From Mugil cephalus (taxonomy: Eukaryota; Chordata; Actinopteri; Mugiliformes; Mugilidae): DNA of 64,000 nucleotides. The stretch covers positions 28,517,501 to 28,581,500 of the forward strand of contig NC_061772.1 in assembly GCF_022458985.1 (NCBI RefSeq). Direction: 5' to 3'. Both the position numbers and the translations under genes were made by a program. Shown here in pieces: positions 1 to 11,145 of the stretch (positions are counted from its first letter, which is position 1; each line of letters begins with the position of its first letter). The notes under the pieces are model-generated. The model saw only the letters and a program-made list of their open reading frames with translations. It did not search any database and had not been told where the DNA came from.

Positions 1-487
1 TGAAAAAAAAAAGTCATCACAACTATTATCAAGAATAATCTGATCTGTTATTCGTATATTTAGAGATGTAAATGATGATATGTATCCGGATTGATTGACT
101 TATTATCATTCAGGTGTACAAGAAGTGGGCACACTGGCTCATCACAGTATTAAAATATACGGTATACTGACTGTGTATAAAAGTGGGGTATTAGTACCAG
201 TGCAAATGAAGTACTCTGTAGTAATAGTAGTGCAAATAAAGGACTCTGTGGTATTAATAGTGCAGAATACAGGATGACACAGAAGGAATGTGTCGTGTCA
301 AATTATGATGGCATCTGTTTGTAAGACCGGTTTGTTTAGACTTTAATTGTAAGTTGAATTTGAGGAGCAGAGGAAATGAAAGGTAACTTGAAACCACCTT
401 CAAATGTCTCAGTATCACATAACTTCCAGAAAATCCTGAGAACAGTTTTGTTCAATCTCCTCCTTCTTTCTCTGTGTTTATTTTAAG

Positions 488-1169
488 GCGTAGCGAGAAT
501 CCTCAGCCACGAAGGAGGAGTCACAGACATCGAGGTTTTACAAGTAAGTAACCAGCTCTCACCCGTCGGTTATGGTTAAGTGCGCGTTGCCTTGTATCGC
601 TGAGCTTACCCGCTGTCCCCCTCCGCCTCCCCCCTTGCAGGCTGCTCTGCTTCACGACACCGTGGAGGACACGGACACCACTCCCTCGGAGCTGGAGGCG
701 AAGTTCGGGCCCAGCGTGGCTCGTATTGTTCAGGAGGTGACGGATGACAAAACTCTGTCCAAGCAGGAGAGGAAGCGTCAGCAGGTGGAACATGCGCCTC
801 ACTGCAGCCGCCAGGCCAAGCTGGTGAAACTGGCGGATAAACTGTACAACCTGAGGGACCTGAACCGATGCACACCTGTCGGTCAGTACCACTGCTCTCA
901 TACTGGAACCTAGTCAGGGTTATATGCGCTTATTTTTTTTAGTTTACCACAACAATTTGATAAAAGTTGTCTGTGAAGGTGAGGTTTAAAATTGTTGTCT
1001 TACCATACGTTGTGTGTGTCTGTGTGTGTTTTTTCCAGGCTGGACAGCGGAGCGGGTCCAGGAGTATTTCGTTTGGGCCTCTGAGGTGGTGAGAGGCCTG
1101 AAAGGAACCAACTCGGCTCTGGAGGAGAAGCTGGAGGAGCTGTTCAAGCAGAGAGGAGTCCAGCTCTGA
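488..1169 (+). CDS. hddc3: HDDC3 / MESH1 pyrophosphohydrolase, 3' three exons (partial)
   Basis: This is the metazoan SpoT homologue (MESH1), an HD-domain Mn-dependent hydrolase of (p)ppGpp that also acts as a cytosolic NADPH phosphatase. Three exons are visible: 488-543, 641-881 and 1039-1169 (TGA at 1167-1169). All junctions are GT-AG and in frame (entry phase 2, then 0, then 1). Exon 1 here reads [18 protein letters not shown]. Exon 2 carries the HD signature [13 protein letters not shown], with the metal-binding His-Asp and following Glu-Asp, then VTDDKTL and the strongly conserved [19 protein letters not shown]. The last exon reads [19 protein letters not shown] and ends FKQRGVQL. Agreement with the vertebrate family is near continuous, so the identity is secure. 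The 5' exons, holding the start and the first helices, lie before position 1; bases 1-487 are intron. mfap1 begins about 540 bp downstream on the same strand. Confidence 0.95.
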
Positions 1170-1402
1170 CGGAACAGTGGAGAATGGACTCTTTAAATCA
1201 CAAATTTAAGACATTTTAATTTATAAATCAACTATGTGTATATTCATTGGTGTGGCCTTTATTTGTATTTATATCTATGTATATTCAGGGTTGTGAAATT
1301 GATGGTATGTGGTCAGGTGACTGATGTGATGGAGCGTCGTATTTCTGTATAAACGCACAGATTCTCTCTGATAGGGTGGCTGTAAAGAAATACTCAGTAA
1401 AT

Positions 1403-1408
1403 AATAAA
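1403..1408 (+). terminator. hddc3: hddc3 poly(A) signal AATAAA
   Basis: A canonical AATAAA hexamer sits about 235 bp after the hddc3 stop codon and before the mfap1 promoter, as expected for a short 3' UTR. Confidence 0.7.
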
Positions 1409-1554
1409 CATTTGCATTTTTTTACCTGACGTTGTAATGTATCTCTTATTACTTTAGACTTTAATGCAACTTTATTTAAACTTTATTAAATTTATTTTTT
1501 TTAAAAAAAAGCTACATCTGATTTAGCGTTACATTCAAGTGTCTCCGTCTCCTC

Positions 1555-1711
1555 GAGCGGAAGGCGCCGTCGGAAGAAATCCACTTCCGGTCCGTTCGTA
1601 AATTGTGTTGTACTTCCGTTTGATTGCACCGTTGGGACGAGCTCGTTGTTGTCCCAGTTGAAGACTCGTTTTTACTTCTCCTCTCGGTTGTAAATCGTCG
1701 GCCAGGCAGCC
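1555..1711 (+). promoter_or_regulatory. mfap1: mfap1 promoter and 5' UTR, TATA-less with ETS-like sites
   Basis: A CpG-containing stretch directly precedes the mfap1 ATG. It has CACTTCCGG (about 1580) and ACTTCCG (about 1612), the form of ETS-factor sites found in housekeeping promoters. No TATA box is visible. The start site is inferred, not seen. Confidence 0.55.
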
Positions 1712-4700
1712 ATGTCTAGCCGAGACGCGCTCAACATGAAGGTGCCGCCGATCCAGTCCACGGCCGGAGCCGTGCCGGTCCGGAACGAGAAAGGTGAGAC
1801 GTAGCCGCTAAGTTAGCTAGCAGGCGGCTAGTCGGTTGCTAAACAAGCTATGTTGGTTACACAAAACAGTTCCATACGTTTATTATTGATTTAATAAATG
1901 TTCTCATTAAGATTAGGAGCCAATATGAAATATGGAGAAAGTTTCTCAAACGGTGAGATATGAGTGTCCGCATAGTTGTGGGCAGATTCAGGATCAATAC
2001 AGAAACACAAACCATTAAAGGTGATTATAAAGCAGTTAGAAATTCGCTTAAGAGCGTGTTGCAATTATATTTACGTCTGCAGCCAATTTAACTAACGAGT
2101 GTTGTTGGTGGACATTATTTTCTGCAGGATAAATGCAGAATAGTAGTAATACCAGAGGTTTATTTAGTGTCATGTTAATCAACATGTACAGATGGATGGA
2201 GAGACAGATGGATGGATAGATGTTCCATTTGTCCTTCAGAGGAAAATGGTTTCTACAGTCTGTACAACAAATCATTTCACAAAACAAAAACACAAGTAAC
2301 ATAAGCCATGTGTCCTCCCATGACATCAAGACAAGAATTGCGCCACCACATACATGCACATATACGAGCAGTTAATGTTTTACTGGAAATATACAGTGAT
2401 TTATTGATTACTGGGGATGTTTTGGGGGGAATTACTTTATTTATCAAATTATTTTCTCAATTATTTCCCCACCAGACTTTCCCAGATACTTAGTTGACTT
2501 CTTGTTGACTTCTACTTGTTTTGTCAGTTAGTTAATTCTAATAAAAATATTTCCCTGATAGTTGGTTAATCTCTGTTGGAATTTTGGATCGAATTTCAAA
2601 AACCTAGATGGTTCATCCTAGGATTAAAAGGTCTGTAATATAGTCTGCTAAACTATTATTTTTGTTCCAGGTGAGCTCTCCATGGAGAAGGTGAAGGTGA
2701 AGAGGTATGTGTCAGGCAAACGTCCCGACTACGCGCCGATGGAGTCGTCAGATGAGGAAGAGGAGGACTTCCAGTTCGTGAAGAAGGGAAAGGAAGCGGA
2801 GCCAGAGGTGGAGCTGGAGGAGGAGGAGGTCTCGGACCCACGTCTGAAACGTTTGCTCAACCGTGTCTCTGAGGACGTGGAAGAGAGGTATAAGAGAGAG
2901 AGTGTAAAAGAAAATGTTTGTAGGGATGAAACTCTGACTTGACTGAAATGCTTCTCATGTATTTGTCGTCAGGCTCGCCAGACACAGACAGATCGCTGAG
3001 CCCGAGGTTGTGGCTGAGAGCAGCGAGGACTCTGATGAAGGCACGTGGCACCCAGAGCGCGAGGAGAGCAGCGAGGACGAAGAGGAGGAAGAGGAAGAAG
3101 TGGACGATGAGGTTGATTTAATTCAACGCTCACATTTCTGACAGCGTTTGGTTTTCTGTTTTCTTAAAATAGCTTTTTTTAACGCTCATGTCATGATTGC
3201 GTGCAGGAAATCGAGAGGAGACGAGCGATGATGCGTCAACGCGCCGTGGAGAGAAAGAACGAGGAGATGGAAGTCATGGAGGTGGAGGAGGAAGGGAAGT
3301 CTGGGGAGGAGTCAGAGTCTGAGTCTGAATACGAAGAATACACAGACAGCGAGGATGAAGCAGAGCCAAGACTCAAACCTGTCTTCATTCGCAAGTATGA
3401 AGTTAATCAACAAGTTCCTAAAAGATAAAAAAGATTAAAGCTTTATTATCATGTTAATGTGCGTCGTGTGTTCGTCCCACAGAAAGGACCGAGTGACGGT
3501 GGCCGAGCGCGAAGCGGAAGAGCTGAAGCAGAGGGAGCTGGAGGCGGAGGCCAAGAAGCAGGCGGAGGAGCGGCGGCGCTACACGCTCAAGATCGTGGAG
3601 GAGGAGGCGAAGAAGGAGTTTGAGGAGAACCGGCGCACGCTGGCCGCTCTGGACGCTCTGGACACGGACGGAGAGAACGAGGAGGAAGAGTACGAGGCCT
3701 GGAAGGTCAGAGAGCTGAAGCGGATCAAGAGGGACAGAGAGGCCAGAGAAGCGTAAGTGAACGAGGATCTGACACATTTTAGCAGCTTCCAGAGAGCTCG
3801 CTGCTGCTGTCGCTGGTGAGGAGGGATAATTACAGTAATGAGTGTTTTGTTCGTTTCCCAGCATGGAGAAGGAGAAGGCTGAAATTGAGCGATTCCACAA
3901 CTTGACGGAGGAAGAGCGCAGAGCTGAGCTCCGCAACAGTGGCAAACAAGTCACCAACAAAGCTTCCAAAGGCAAATACAAGTTCCTCCAGAAGTACTAT
4001 CACAGAGGAGCCTTCTTCATGGTGAGTCCCTGTTATCTCAGCGCGTCTATTTTCATTTGCTCATAAAGCAAAACACTTATTCAAAACAGAAAAAGAACTA
4101 AAAAATAATTAATACATTAATTAAAAAACACCCGAGGTGTAAATAATGTGGAGCCATAATTATGTAAATGTTCTTGTCACATCTATTTTATCAAAGGACT
4201 TTTCAGACCTTCATTCAACATCAAATTGTGAACCTGCCTCAGTCATTAAATATGATTCTCAGCAGATCCACTACTTTCCATAGAGGAGTGGTCTGCAGGT
4301 TTACTTAACATGCATGGAACCATAATTATGTAAATATTTTAAGACCACTTTAAGTCTGGACTTAGAGACTTCGCCTTGGCTTTATTGATCCCTTTGGGAT
4401 GTTTCCCTCCAGGGAAATTATATTCTGATGTACAACATCCAATAAACTCTAAAATATCTGAGGTTGGATCAGTCAAACTCGGCCTCTTTGCACGTGTCTT
4501 AATTGAAGTTTGATTTTATGGCCGTAAGTGATCGTGTGTTGTTTCTGTTCCAGGACGAGGAGGAGGACGTTTACAAGAGGGACTTCAGCTCTCCTACGCT
4601 GGAGGATCACTTCAACAAAACCATCTTACCCAAAGTCATGCAGGTCAGTCGAAGAAAGACTCAGACTCTCTGGAATCTGTTTGAACCGATTCAGATCAGA

Positions 4701-5530
4701 TTTAGTTTCTAGTAGAGGTGAAGCCATATATGTATTTGTATTGAACCGTTTTGATACAGGCCTGTGCGCCGGTGACTTCCCTGAACGGAAGTTGTGTGCG
4801 TTTATTTTCCACCTGCTGCTACACGTACGGCCCATGTGCATCATGGCTACTGCCAGCGATAAACCGGAGCTTTAGACCGTCTCTGGTCGCTGGTTAAATA
4901 TTGTAACGGAGAAAGACAAGTGGATAAAACGAGGGCAGTAGCCGACACTGTTCAGCTCAGATTGGGTACGTTTCCGGAACCCAAGTGTGAATATCGGTGC
5001 TTATTTATTACCAGGCAGCTCTTTGCAATAGTATTATTATATAAATTATTGGTTTGCAAATCAAACAAGCACATTTAGGTTTTGCATGTTGTTCCCATAC
5101 TTTACCAGAAATGTACCGTGACCTCAGAACTGAAGTACGAATCAAACCGTGATTTGTCTGTATCATTACACCTCTAGTTTCTAGTGTCTTCAAGTTATTT
5201 TCACAAGCTTTGACCGACTCATTAGGTTTGAGGAGGTTTAAGGAGAAAACGACTCGTCTGATTAGTATAAGGAAACTCATGTATTTATCCTAAGGTAGTT
5301 AATGTATTGAATTTAATTTCACTCTCTGACCCATTTTCTTCCCCTTCTAGGTCAAAAACTTTGGCCGGTCCGGACGCACCAAGTACACCCACCTGGTGGA
5401 CCAGGACACCACGTCCTTCGACTCGGCCTGGGCCCAGGAGAGCGCTCAGAACAGCAAGTTCTTCAAGCAGAAGGCGGCGGGCGTGAGGGACGTGTTCGAC
5501 CGGCCCACGGTGAAGAAGAGGAAGACTTAA
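1712..5530 (+). CDS. mfap1: MFAP1, spliceosome-associated protein, complete
   Basis: MFAP1 is a nuclear component of the spliceosomal B complex that works next to PRPF38A, despite its historical name microfibrillar-associated protein. Eight exons join in frame: 1712-1793, 2671-2887, 2973-3111, 3207-3394, 3483-3752, 3862-4021, 4554-4643 and 5351-5530 (TAA 5528-5530). This gives about 441 aa, close to the human length of 439. The N-terminus is [20 protein letters not shown]. The first half is strongly acidic ([32 protein letters not shown]). A charged coiled-coil-like region follows ([35 protein letters not shown]). The highly conserved C-terminus has [37 protein letters not shown] and [20 protein letters not shown], ending VKKRKT. 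The first ATG gives the family N-terminus. No damage is seen. The human neighbour HYPK is also the neighbour here. Confidence 0.97.
4360..4440. repeat. Retroelement 3'-tail-like repeat in mfap1 intron 6
   Basis: The phrase CTTTATTGATCCCTTTGGGA followed by TCCCTCCAGGGAAATTAT resembles the 3' end shared by many teleost LINE/SINE copies. It was recognised by eye; exact limits and family are not certain. Confidence 0.4.
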
Positions 5531-5823
5531 GAGGCGCTTCAACAGGACACGGTGCAGCTTTAGAGACTGAGCAGAGATTTAGCTGCTTCCTGATGACACG
5601 TTTTCTTTTCCTGGACTTAATGTTGTGGAAGGGAAGCAACAAATCGATCGGTGCACCATCACATTTCTATCAAAGTCCAGCTGTTAAAATGGCTCGAGAT
5701 ACTTCCTCCAGTTTGAGGCTGTGTTGTGAAGTAATTTTGTAAATAATCCGCTCGTAACGTGACCTCGTAAATTGAGCCTCGCGCAGATTTTCCTTCTTTC
5801 CAGATATTGTAACTTGACGTTTG

Positions 5824-5829
5824 AATAAA
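5824..5829 (+). terminator. mfap1: mfap1 poly(A) signal AATAAA
   Basis: A canonical hexamer lies about 295 bp after the mfap1 stop. The opposing hypk signal begins only 55 bp further on. Confidence 0.75.
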
Positions 5830-5883
5830 AGCCGTATTTTTGTTGTTTTTACACACAAACAAGACGAAAGCAGACTGTTAACT

Positions 5884-5889
5884 TTTATT
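5884..5889 (-). terminator. hypk: hypk poly(A) signal (AATAAA on minus strand)
   Basis: TTTATT on the plus strand reads AATAAA on the minus strand, about 123 bp beyond the hypk stop codon. A T/A-rich stretch is next to it. Confidence 0.7.
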
Positions 5890-6011
5890 TAAAAAAAAAA
5901 GAAAGAAAGAAAACAAAAACACCACAAGAGTTCAGCCTGACTGATCTGATCTGATGAGACCTGGGTTGGAAAAGAAAAAGAGAAGCAGTCCAGTGTGTAC
6001 GAGCTGTTTGT

Positions 6012-8979
6012 TCAGTTGGTCAGAGCCACCAGAGCCTCCACCACGTTGCCCATGTGTTCCCTCAGACTGCGCTCGGCCACCACCCGCGAGATCTCCATCT
6101 CTGACATCTGCACAAGGACAAGGGAGAGAACATCAGAGTGTGAGTCAGAGTACAGCTTAAATAACCAGCTTAAGAAAAGTGAGGGCGGCACGATTCTGGA
6201 CAAAATGATTATCATGGTTATTAATCATGTCAGGGAAAACACCAGTATTTTTATTGCACTACTTTTAAACAAACAATATTCGGCGCAAAAATAAAATTTA
6301 CTGGGGTTGATGATGGACACGGAGGTGAATCGTCAGCTTTGGGCTACATACATTCCTCGTACTTTGGAGTGTGGTGGTGTTTTTTGTGTTTGTTTTTTTA
6401 GGAGATTGATCAGATTAGTTGTGTTACCTTGTGGGTCAGACACAAATCTGCTGCTCTCTGCATATAACTTGTTCTTGTTTTACGTCATTTAAACACGTCC
6501 ATGATGACTTGCTCTCATTAAGACACTGGGTAACACACACACTTGTTTGTTATTTAAGCAGCTTAATGAAGCCTGAACCAAGCGTTCGCCCCCTGGTGGT
6601 TTAAAATTTTAAACGTTAATACCGAAGATGATCCAATTTATTATTTATCGTGGCAGCAAAAAATGTGATCAGATAAAATTTGATTAATTATGCAGCTCTA
6701 ACTGGAACACATTCAAAAACAATTGTGATTATAATTTGTGGCCAAACATGTATAGACATATTACTTTTTCCCATTTATTCTAATCAAGTCCAGAATTACT
6801 TTTACTTCTATCAACATAAGATGCAAACTTTACACAAACCAGATTTTACTGCCTCTTATCGTGTTCTGATATTAGATCTGTTTCACTTGTTAACTTCCTG
6901 CATTAATTTCTAATCATCTCAGAGATTTATAACAGAGGTCAGATATGTTGGACATAGAGTCTCTATTAATCCCATTGGATAAATATTATCATATTATATT
7001 TATGGACATATTCAAGGCAAATGGCGGTGAACTTAATGCTAACGCTGTGTGCTACTGTGTTGTGCATGTTGTGGATCTAGTTGAAATTGTTGTAAACAAG
7101 TGGCTCAGTGGGGCTGAAACATGAACACAGGTCCATAAAGAATTTATTTCCTCTATTTAGAAATTAAAAGAACTAATTCACAATGAACTGAGGCACCGAG
7201 TGTAAGATAAACATCAGCGTTAGAGCTGCTATGGTTTAATCGTCTACAGTAGGTTGTTGGTGTGTACAGACATTTAGTGTATCTGCAACATGGATGTTTT
7301 TATATTAAAACAGAAACAGAACAACAGGCGCTAAGATCCAAGAGGGAAATAAACTTACGATGAGCTCGACGTCCTCTTTCTTGATGGTTACTTTGGCTAA
7401 TTCCTTTTCTCTGAAAGCACCAAGGAGAAAAACAGTTCATATCAGAGATGTTTAAGATCCAAAATCTGGTGAAAACTGATTTTTAAACAAGTAGCCCACA
7501 TTAAAAGTTAAATGTATATAAATAAATAAGGGTGAATCTTACCTCTCTTGTTTGGCCTTTTGTTCTCGTGACCTCCTGTCTCCGATCACTGACATGGCCT
7601 GAAAACACAAACTCCCATCAAAATCTACTTCAGCTTAAATTTGATTTCGTACTCGCACAATTTTTACCAGTCATAAGTCTGGACACATCTCCTCGTTCAA
7701 TTGTTTTTGTTTTCTACATTATAGATCAATACTTAAGACAATAAAACTATGAAGAAACAAATATGTTTTATTTCTTAGATTTATTTTGCTTTGATGACTC
7801 TTTTCTCAATGAGTCTCATGAGGTCGTCACCTGGAACGGTTTTAAATTAACAGATTTGTGTAATTTGTGATTAAAGCTAGAGTTGGTCCACAGTTCTCTG
7901 CTGTTCTAATCCTTGCTATGCCAAAAACCACTCAACCAAGTAAAGTGAAACAATAATACATCATCACTTAAAGACTTGAAGGTCAATCAGTCCAGAAATA
8001 TTCAAGAAATCTGATAAAAGAATAAATAATGAACAGTGCAGAAATGTGCACATCTTACACTGCAAAAACCTAAATAAAGAGAAGATTGTTAACTGTCTAT
8101 CTAGATAATTCTTCTTACCAGGCAGTTTTTATGTGTTGTTTTAAATTCTATATATTGCATAAAATTAAGCTATTACAACTTAAATTATATTTTCTTACTG
8201 GTTCTTTAAGTTGATGCTTAAATTAATTCTACAGGTTTTAGATCAACACAGAGAAGTCTGACAAAACTACTTTGTCAGACTTATAAAGTTTTAATTATTA
8301 CATATATTGAGATATTAGAAATAGACAATGAACAAATGCAATTAATTGATTTGTCTTACAGCGATTAAATATGACCATAAATGTAATATAGTACAGATTA
8401 GTGACGGTATTGACTGTGAAGTGTCAACTACTGTTTTGTTCATATTTTCCTTGTATCAACACCAAACTACTTATTTTTAGTCTAAAACCACTAATGTCGG
8501 AGATATATCTGTGGGTTATTTGATGTTAGATTATCTCTCTGAGTTTTTACAGTGTAAAAATAGCTAAGTAGCTAAAACAGCAGTTAGCCACTGGGCACCG
8601 TTACCCAGTCATTAAATCTCATTAAAACTCTCTGTTAGCATGACGTGCAAAATATGAAAACTACGTATGAACCAAAGCATGAAGCTAAATACGCAGCTAA
8701 CTAGATAATTGTCGTGGTTATGTAGTTATCTAGGAGTCAGACATCATGACCGGACAGTGGAGCCGCACATACGGGGCCGCATGTTTCCGGTGCTAACGTT
8801 AGCCGAGAAACTCTCACCGTTTCTAAGTCGGAGCTGGAGATTTCCTTCTCCTCCGCATAGTCCGTGACTCTCTCCAGGTCCGCGGCTCCGCTGTCATGTT
8901 TCCGAGGCTTCTCCGCCGGCTTCCCGGTGCAGTTTTCCTCGGCTTCCAGGTCCAAGTCGACATCTCCCTCAGCCGCCAT
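6012..8979 (-). CDS. hypk: HYPK, huntingtin-interacting protein K, complete
   Basis: HYPK is a small cytosolic, ribosome-associated partner and inhibitor of the NatA N-terminal acetyltransferase (NAA10/NAA15), with chaperone-like activity toward aggregation-prone proteins. Four minus-strand exons join in frame: 8979-8818, 7598-7543, 7410-7359 and 6107-6012 (TGA 6014-6012), giving 121 aa. The N-terminus MAAEGDVDLDLEAEENC is acidic and less conserved. Next come DLERVTDYAEEKEISSSDLE, then AMSVIGDRRSREQKAKQE and KELAKVTIKKEDVELIM. The C-terminal UBA-like (NPAA) helix bundle is EMEISRVVAERSLREHMGNV, ending VEALVALTN. The ATG at 8979 has a strong context (A at -3, G at +4). An out-of-frame ATG lies 80 bp upstream at 9059. 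Intron 1 holds a MITE-like element. The gene converges on mfap1, as in human. Confidence 0.96.
8056..8557. mobile_element. MITE-like element with 15-bp terminal inverted repeats (hypk intron 1)
   Basis: The left end TTACACTGCAAAAAC and the right end GTTTTTACAGTGTAA are inverted copies matching at 14 of 15 positions, enclosing about 500 bp of AT-rich, non-coding sequence. The CACTGTAAAAA terminus is common in fish non-autonomous DNA transposons and recurs in a second, shorter element at 30304-30537. No transposase frame is present. Confidence 0.55.
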
Positions 8980-9070
8980 GTTTGCTCCAGTGAGGCCCGG
9001 AACGAAGAGAAAGGTTCCGCCAAACGACGGAGGGAATTCAGGGAAGTACCGGAAGACATTTTATTATTTA
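8980..9070 (-). promoter_or_regulatory. hypk: hypk promoter / 5' UTR
   Basis: This short CpG-containing, GC-richer segment lies upstream of the hypk ATG. It includes CCGGAAG (plus strand, about 9049), an ETS-like site, before the sequence becomes AT-rich. No TATA box is evident. The transcription start is inferred to lie between 8990 and 9060. Confidence 0.45.
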
Positions 9071-10490
9071 TCTAATTTTTACAAGTATTATTCTAAATAA
9101 AATTACTTATCTGTAGAAAACTGTTCAGTAAGTACTACGTTTTAGATGTTGAAAGATGCAAATAAATAAATAAATAATCATATTTCTTCCCATGTTGGGA
9201 AACTAAGAGAATATAAGTGAAGAAGACTCCTGCACATAAATGTCACAGCTTTAACTTCTTCTTCCTAAGTCCTGCATAAACTGGTATGTTTCATTTAAAG
9301 TATTTTTTAAACTATTAAAAAGACATATTTTATGTAACTGGATATTATTATAACTGTGTTTTTCTGTATTGTCATTCATGACTTGTTAATTATGGAGGAC
9401 GGACTCTGCATAATTAAAAATAAATAAATAAGTAGCATTTATGGCATATATTTATTTATTTGATTATTTATGTCATATATCTGTAGGTATTTTTTTAACT
9501 TTTAATTATGGCAGATTTGATCTTCCATAGTTTATACAGCAGACTCCATTTATAGGAACCCACAGAAGGAGAAAAACATTACAAAGTATTTTTATTTGCT
9601 ATTTACTAATAAACAGAAAGTTAAAGAAAAGCACTAAATAAAAATACTGGATGTTCCATATTTTCACATCTGGCTGTTTCAGTAGGAACTATTTGAATTT
9701 CATTCTTTAATAACTTCATGTGTTTTTACACTGAATGCGTAGTATAGTTTTATTATTTTTATGGCTTGTCGTCTTTGTCGTTGTGATGTTTAATATGTAG
9801 AAAAATTTGAAATAAATTGTGGAAGAATCCATCTTGATCGCTTATAAACTCACCAACAAAAAGAAAATATCCCATAAAAATCCCACCCCAACACCAGAGA
9901 TTACGTTGCTGAATCGATTATTATTAATGGAAAATCTTGACAATAAAGAAAATAAATTAAATATATGAGGACACAATGAGCATGTACAGATTTGATTTGT
10001 ACAGGTTTGAGACAACAAATCATCTAATCATTCTGCTGTTTTGAGAGTTAATGAGAAATAACAACAATAACTGGATTATGTGGCCCTCCTATCTGTCCGG
10101 ATTACCAAACCACTTTTTTTTTCTCTTCCTCGTTCTATTCCTGTCCTGTCCTCCTGTCTTATAAGAGGTTTACACGTGCCCCTGCCCCTGCACAGATTTC
10201 CAGAGTCTCCAGACCTTTCTAACGCTTTTGTGTACCTGAGACGTGATGTCACCGCGCTGGTTTCAGCCTCAGGTCAGACTCTGACTCTGCAGGACACAAA
10301 CTATATGCAAACGGTGCATTCTATAAAAAATATATATATATATTGCTGATATTACTGCTATAAAAATATATTTTAGAATTTTTGTATATTTTCAGTGTTT
10401 TTTTAGTATTAGTGTTTTAACTTTAGCTTGTAAAACTTTGTAAATAATACACTGTTTTGTATATAATTGTGTTCGTTTGCGCTGACATAT

Positions 10491-10545
10491 TCTATTCTAT
10501 TCTATTCTATTCTATTCTATTCTATTCTATTCTATTCTATTCTAT
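10491..10545. repeat. (TCTAT)n microsatellite, 11 units
   Basis: Eleven perfect TCTAT pentamers occur in tandem. The complementary motif (AATAG)n forms another microsatellite at 61968-62022. Confidence 0.97.
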
Positions 10546-10872
10546 GCACATGAACCTCAGAATATCTTGGAGTAAAGACACAGCTTTAACTTCCTCTTTA
10601 TTTCCTCTTTAACTTCCTCCATATTTGCAAATGCAAAGTGTTTGTAAGCATTTAAATGTTACCATTTTATAATTGGGTTTTTACTTTATTGTCATTTGTC
10701 GCCTGTTCATACAGCAGACTCCATTTATAGGAACTTTGCGCTCATTTGTTTGTGTTTGTCATGTGGAGTATTCTATGAAATATGATTTAAAATGTTATTT
10801 AAATGAGAGAAATACAAAAAGTCATGGTCATATCTTCTTTTATAGAACACAACTGCATGTAGTTTGTATTTG

Positions 10873-11145
10873 ATCAGTTTGGGATCTAGTGAATTTGGAG
10901 GCTAGGTTTTAAGGTATTTTTGAGTTGTCTCTAAAGTGTTGTTGTGTGTGTGTCTGTGTCAGGCTGCATCCTGCTGCCATCAAGGAGTGTCATTACTATG
11001 GGATGGGGGTGTCTGGTCTGGTCTTGGTCTAGGTGGGTGCTACATGTCTAAGTAACATCCACATGAATAAATACCAGGTCCAAAAGTTTCCCACCAGGAC
11101 ACTGAATTGTCACAAGTGGTTTTAATGTTGTGGCTGATCGGTGTA
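10873..11145 (-). mobile_element. Dispersed repeat family A, 5'-truncated copy
   Basis: The copy ends in AATGTTGTGGCTGATCGGTG, the family terminus. Inside are GGTGGGTGCTACATGTCTAA, AAGTTTCCCACCAGGACACT and TGAATTGTCACAAGTGG, the reverse of the copies at 20327 and 48458. The opposite end is degraded. Confidence 0.7.

Noticed and set aside
521..901. 126-aa minus-strand frame over hddc3 exon 2
   Set aside because: Antisense shadow of a well-conserved coding exon.
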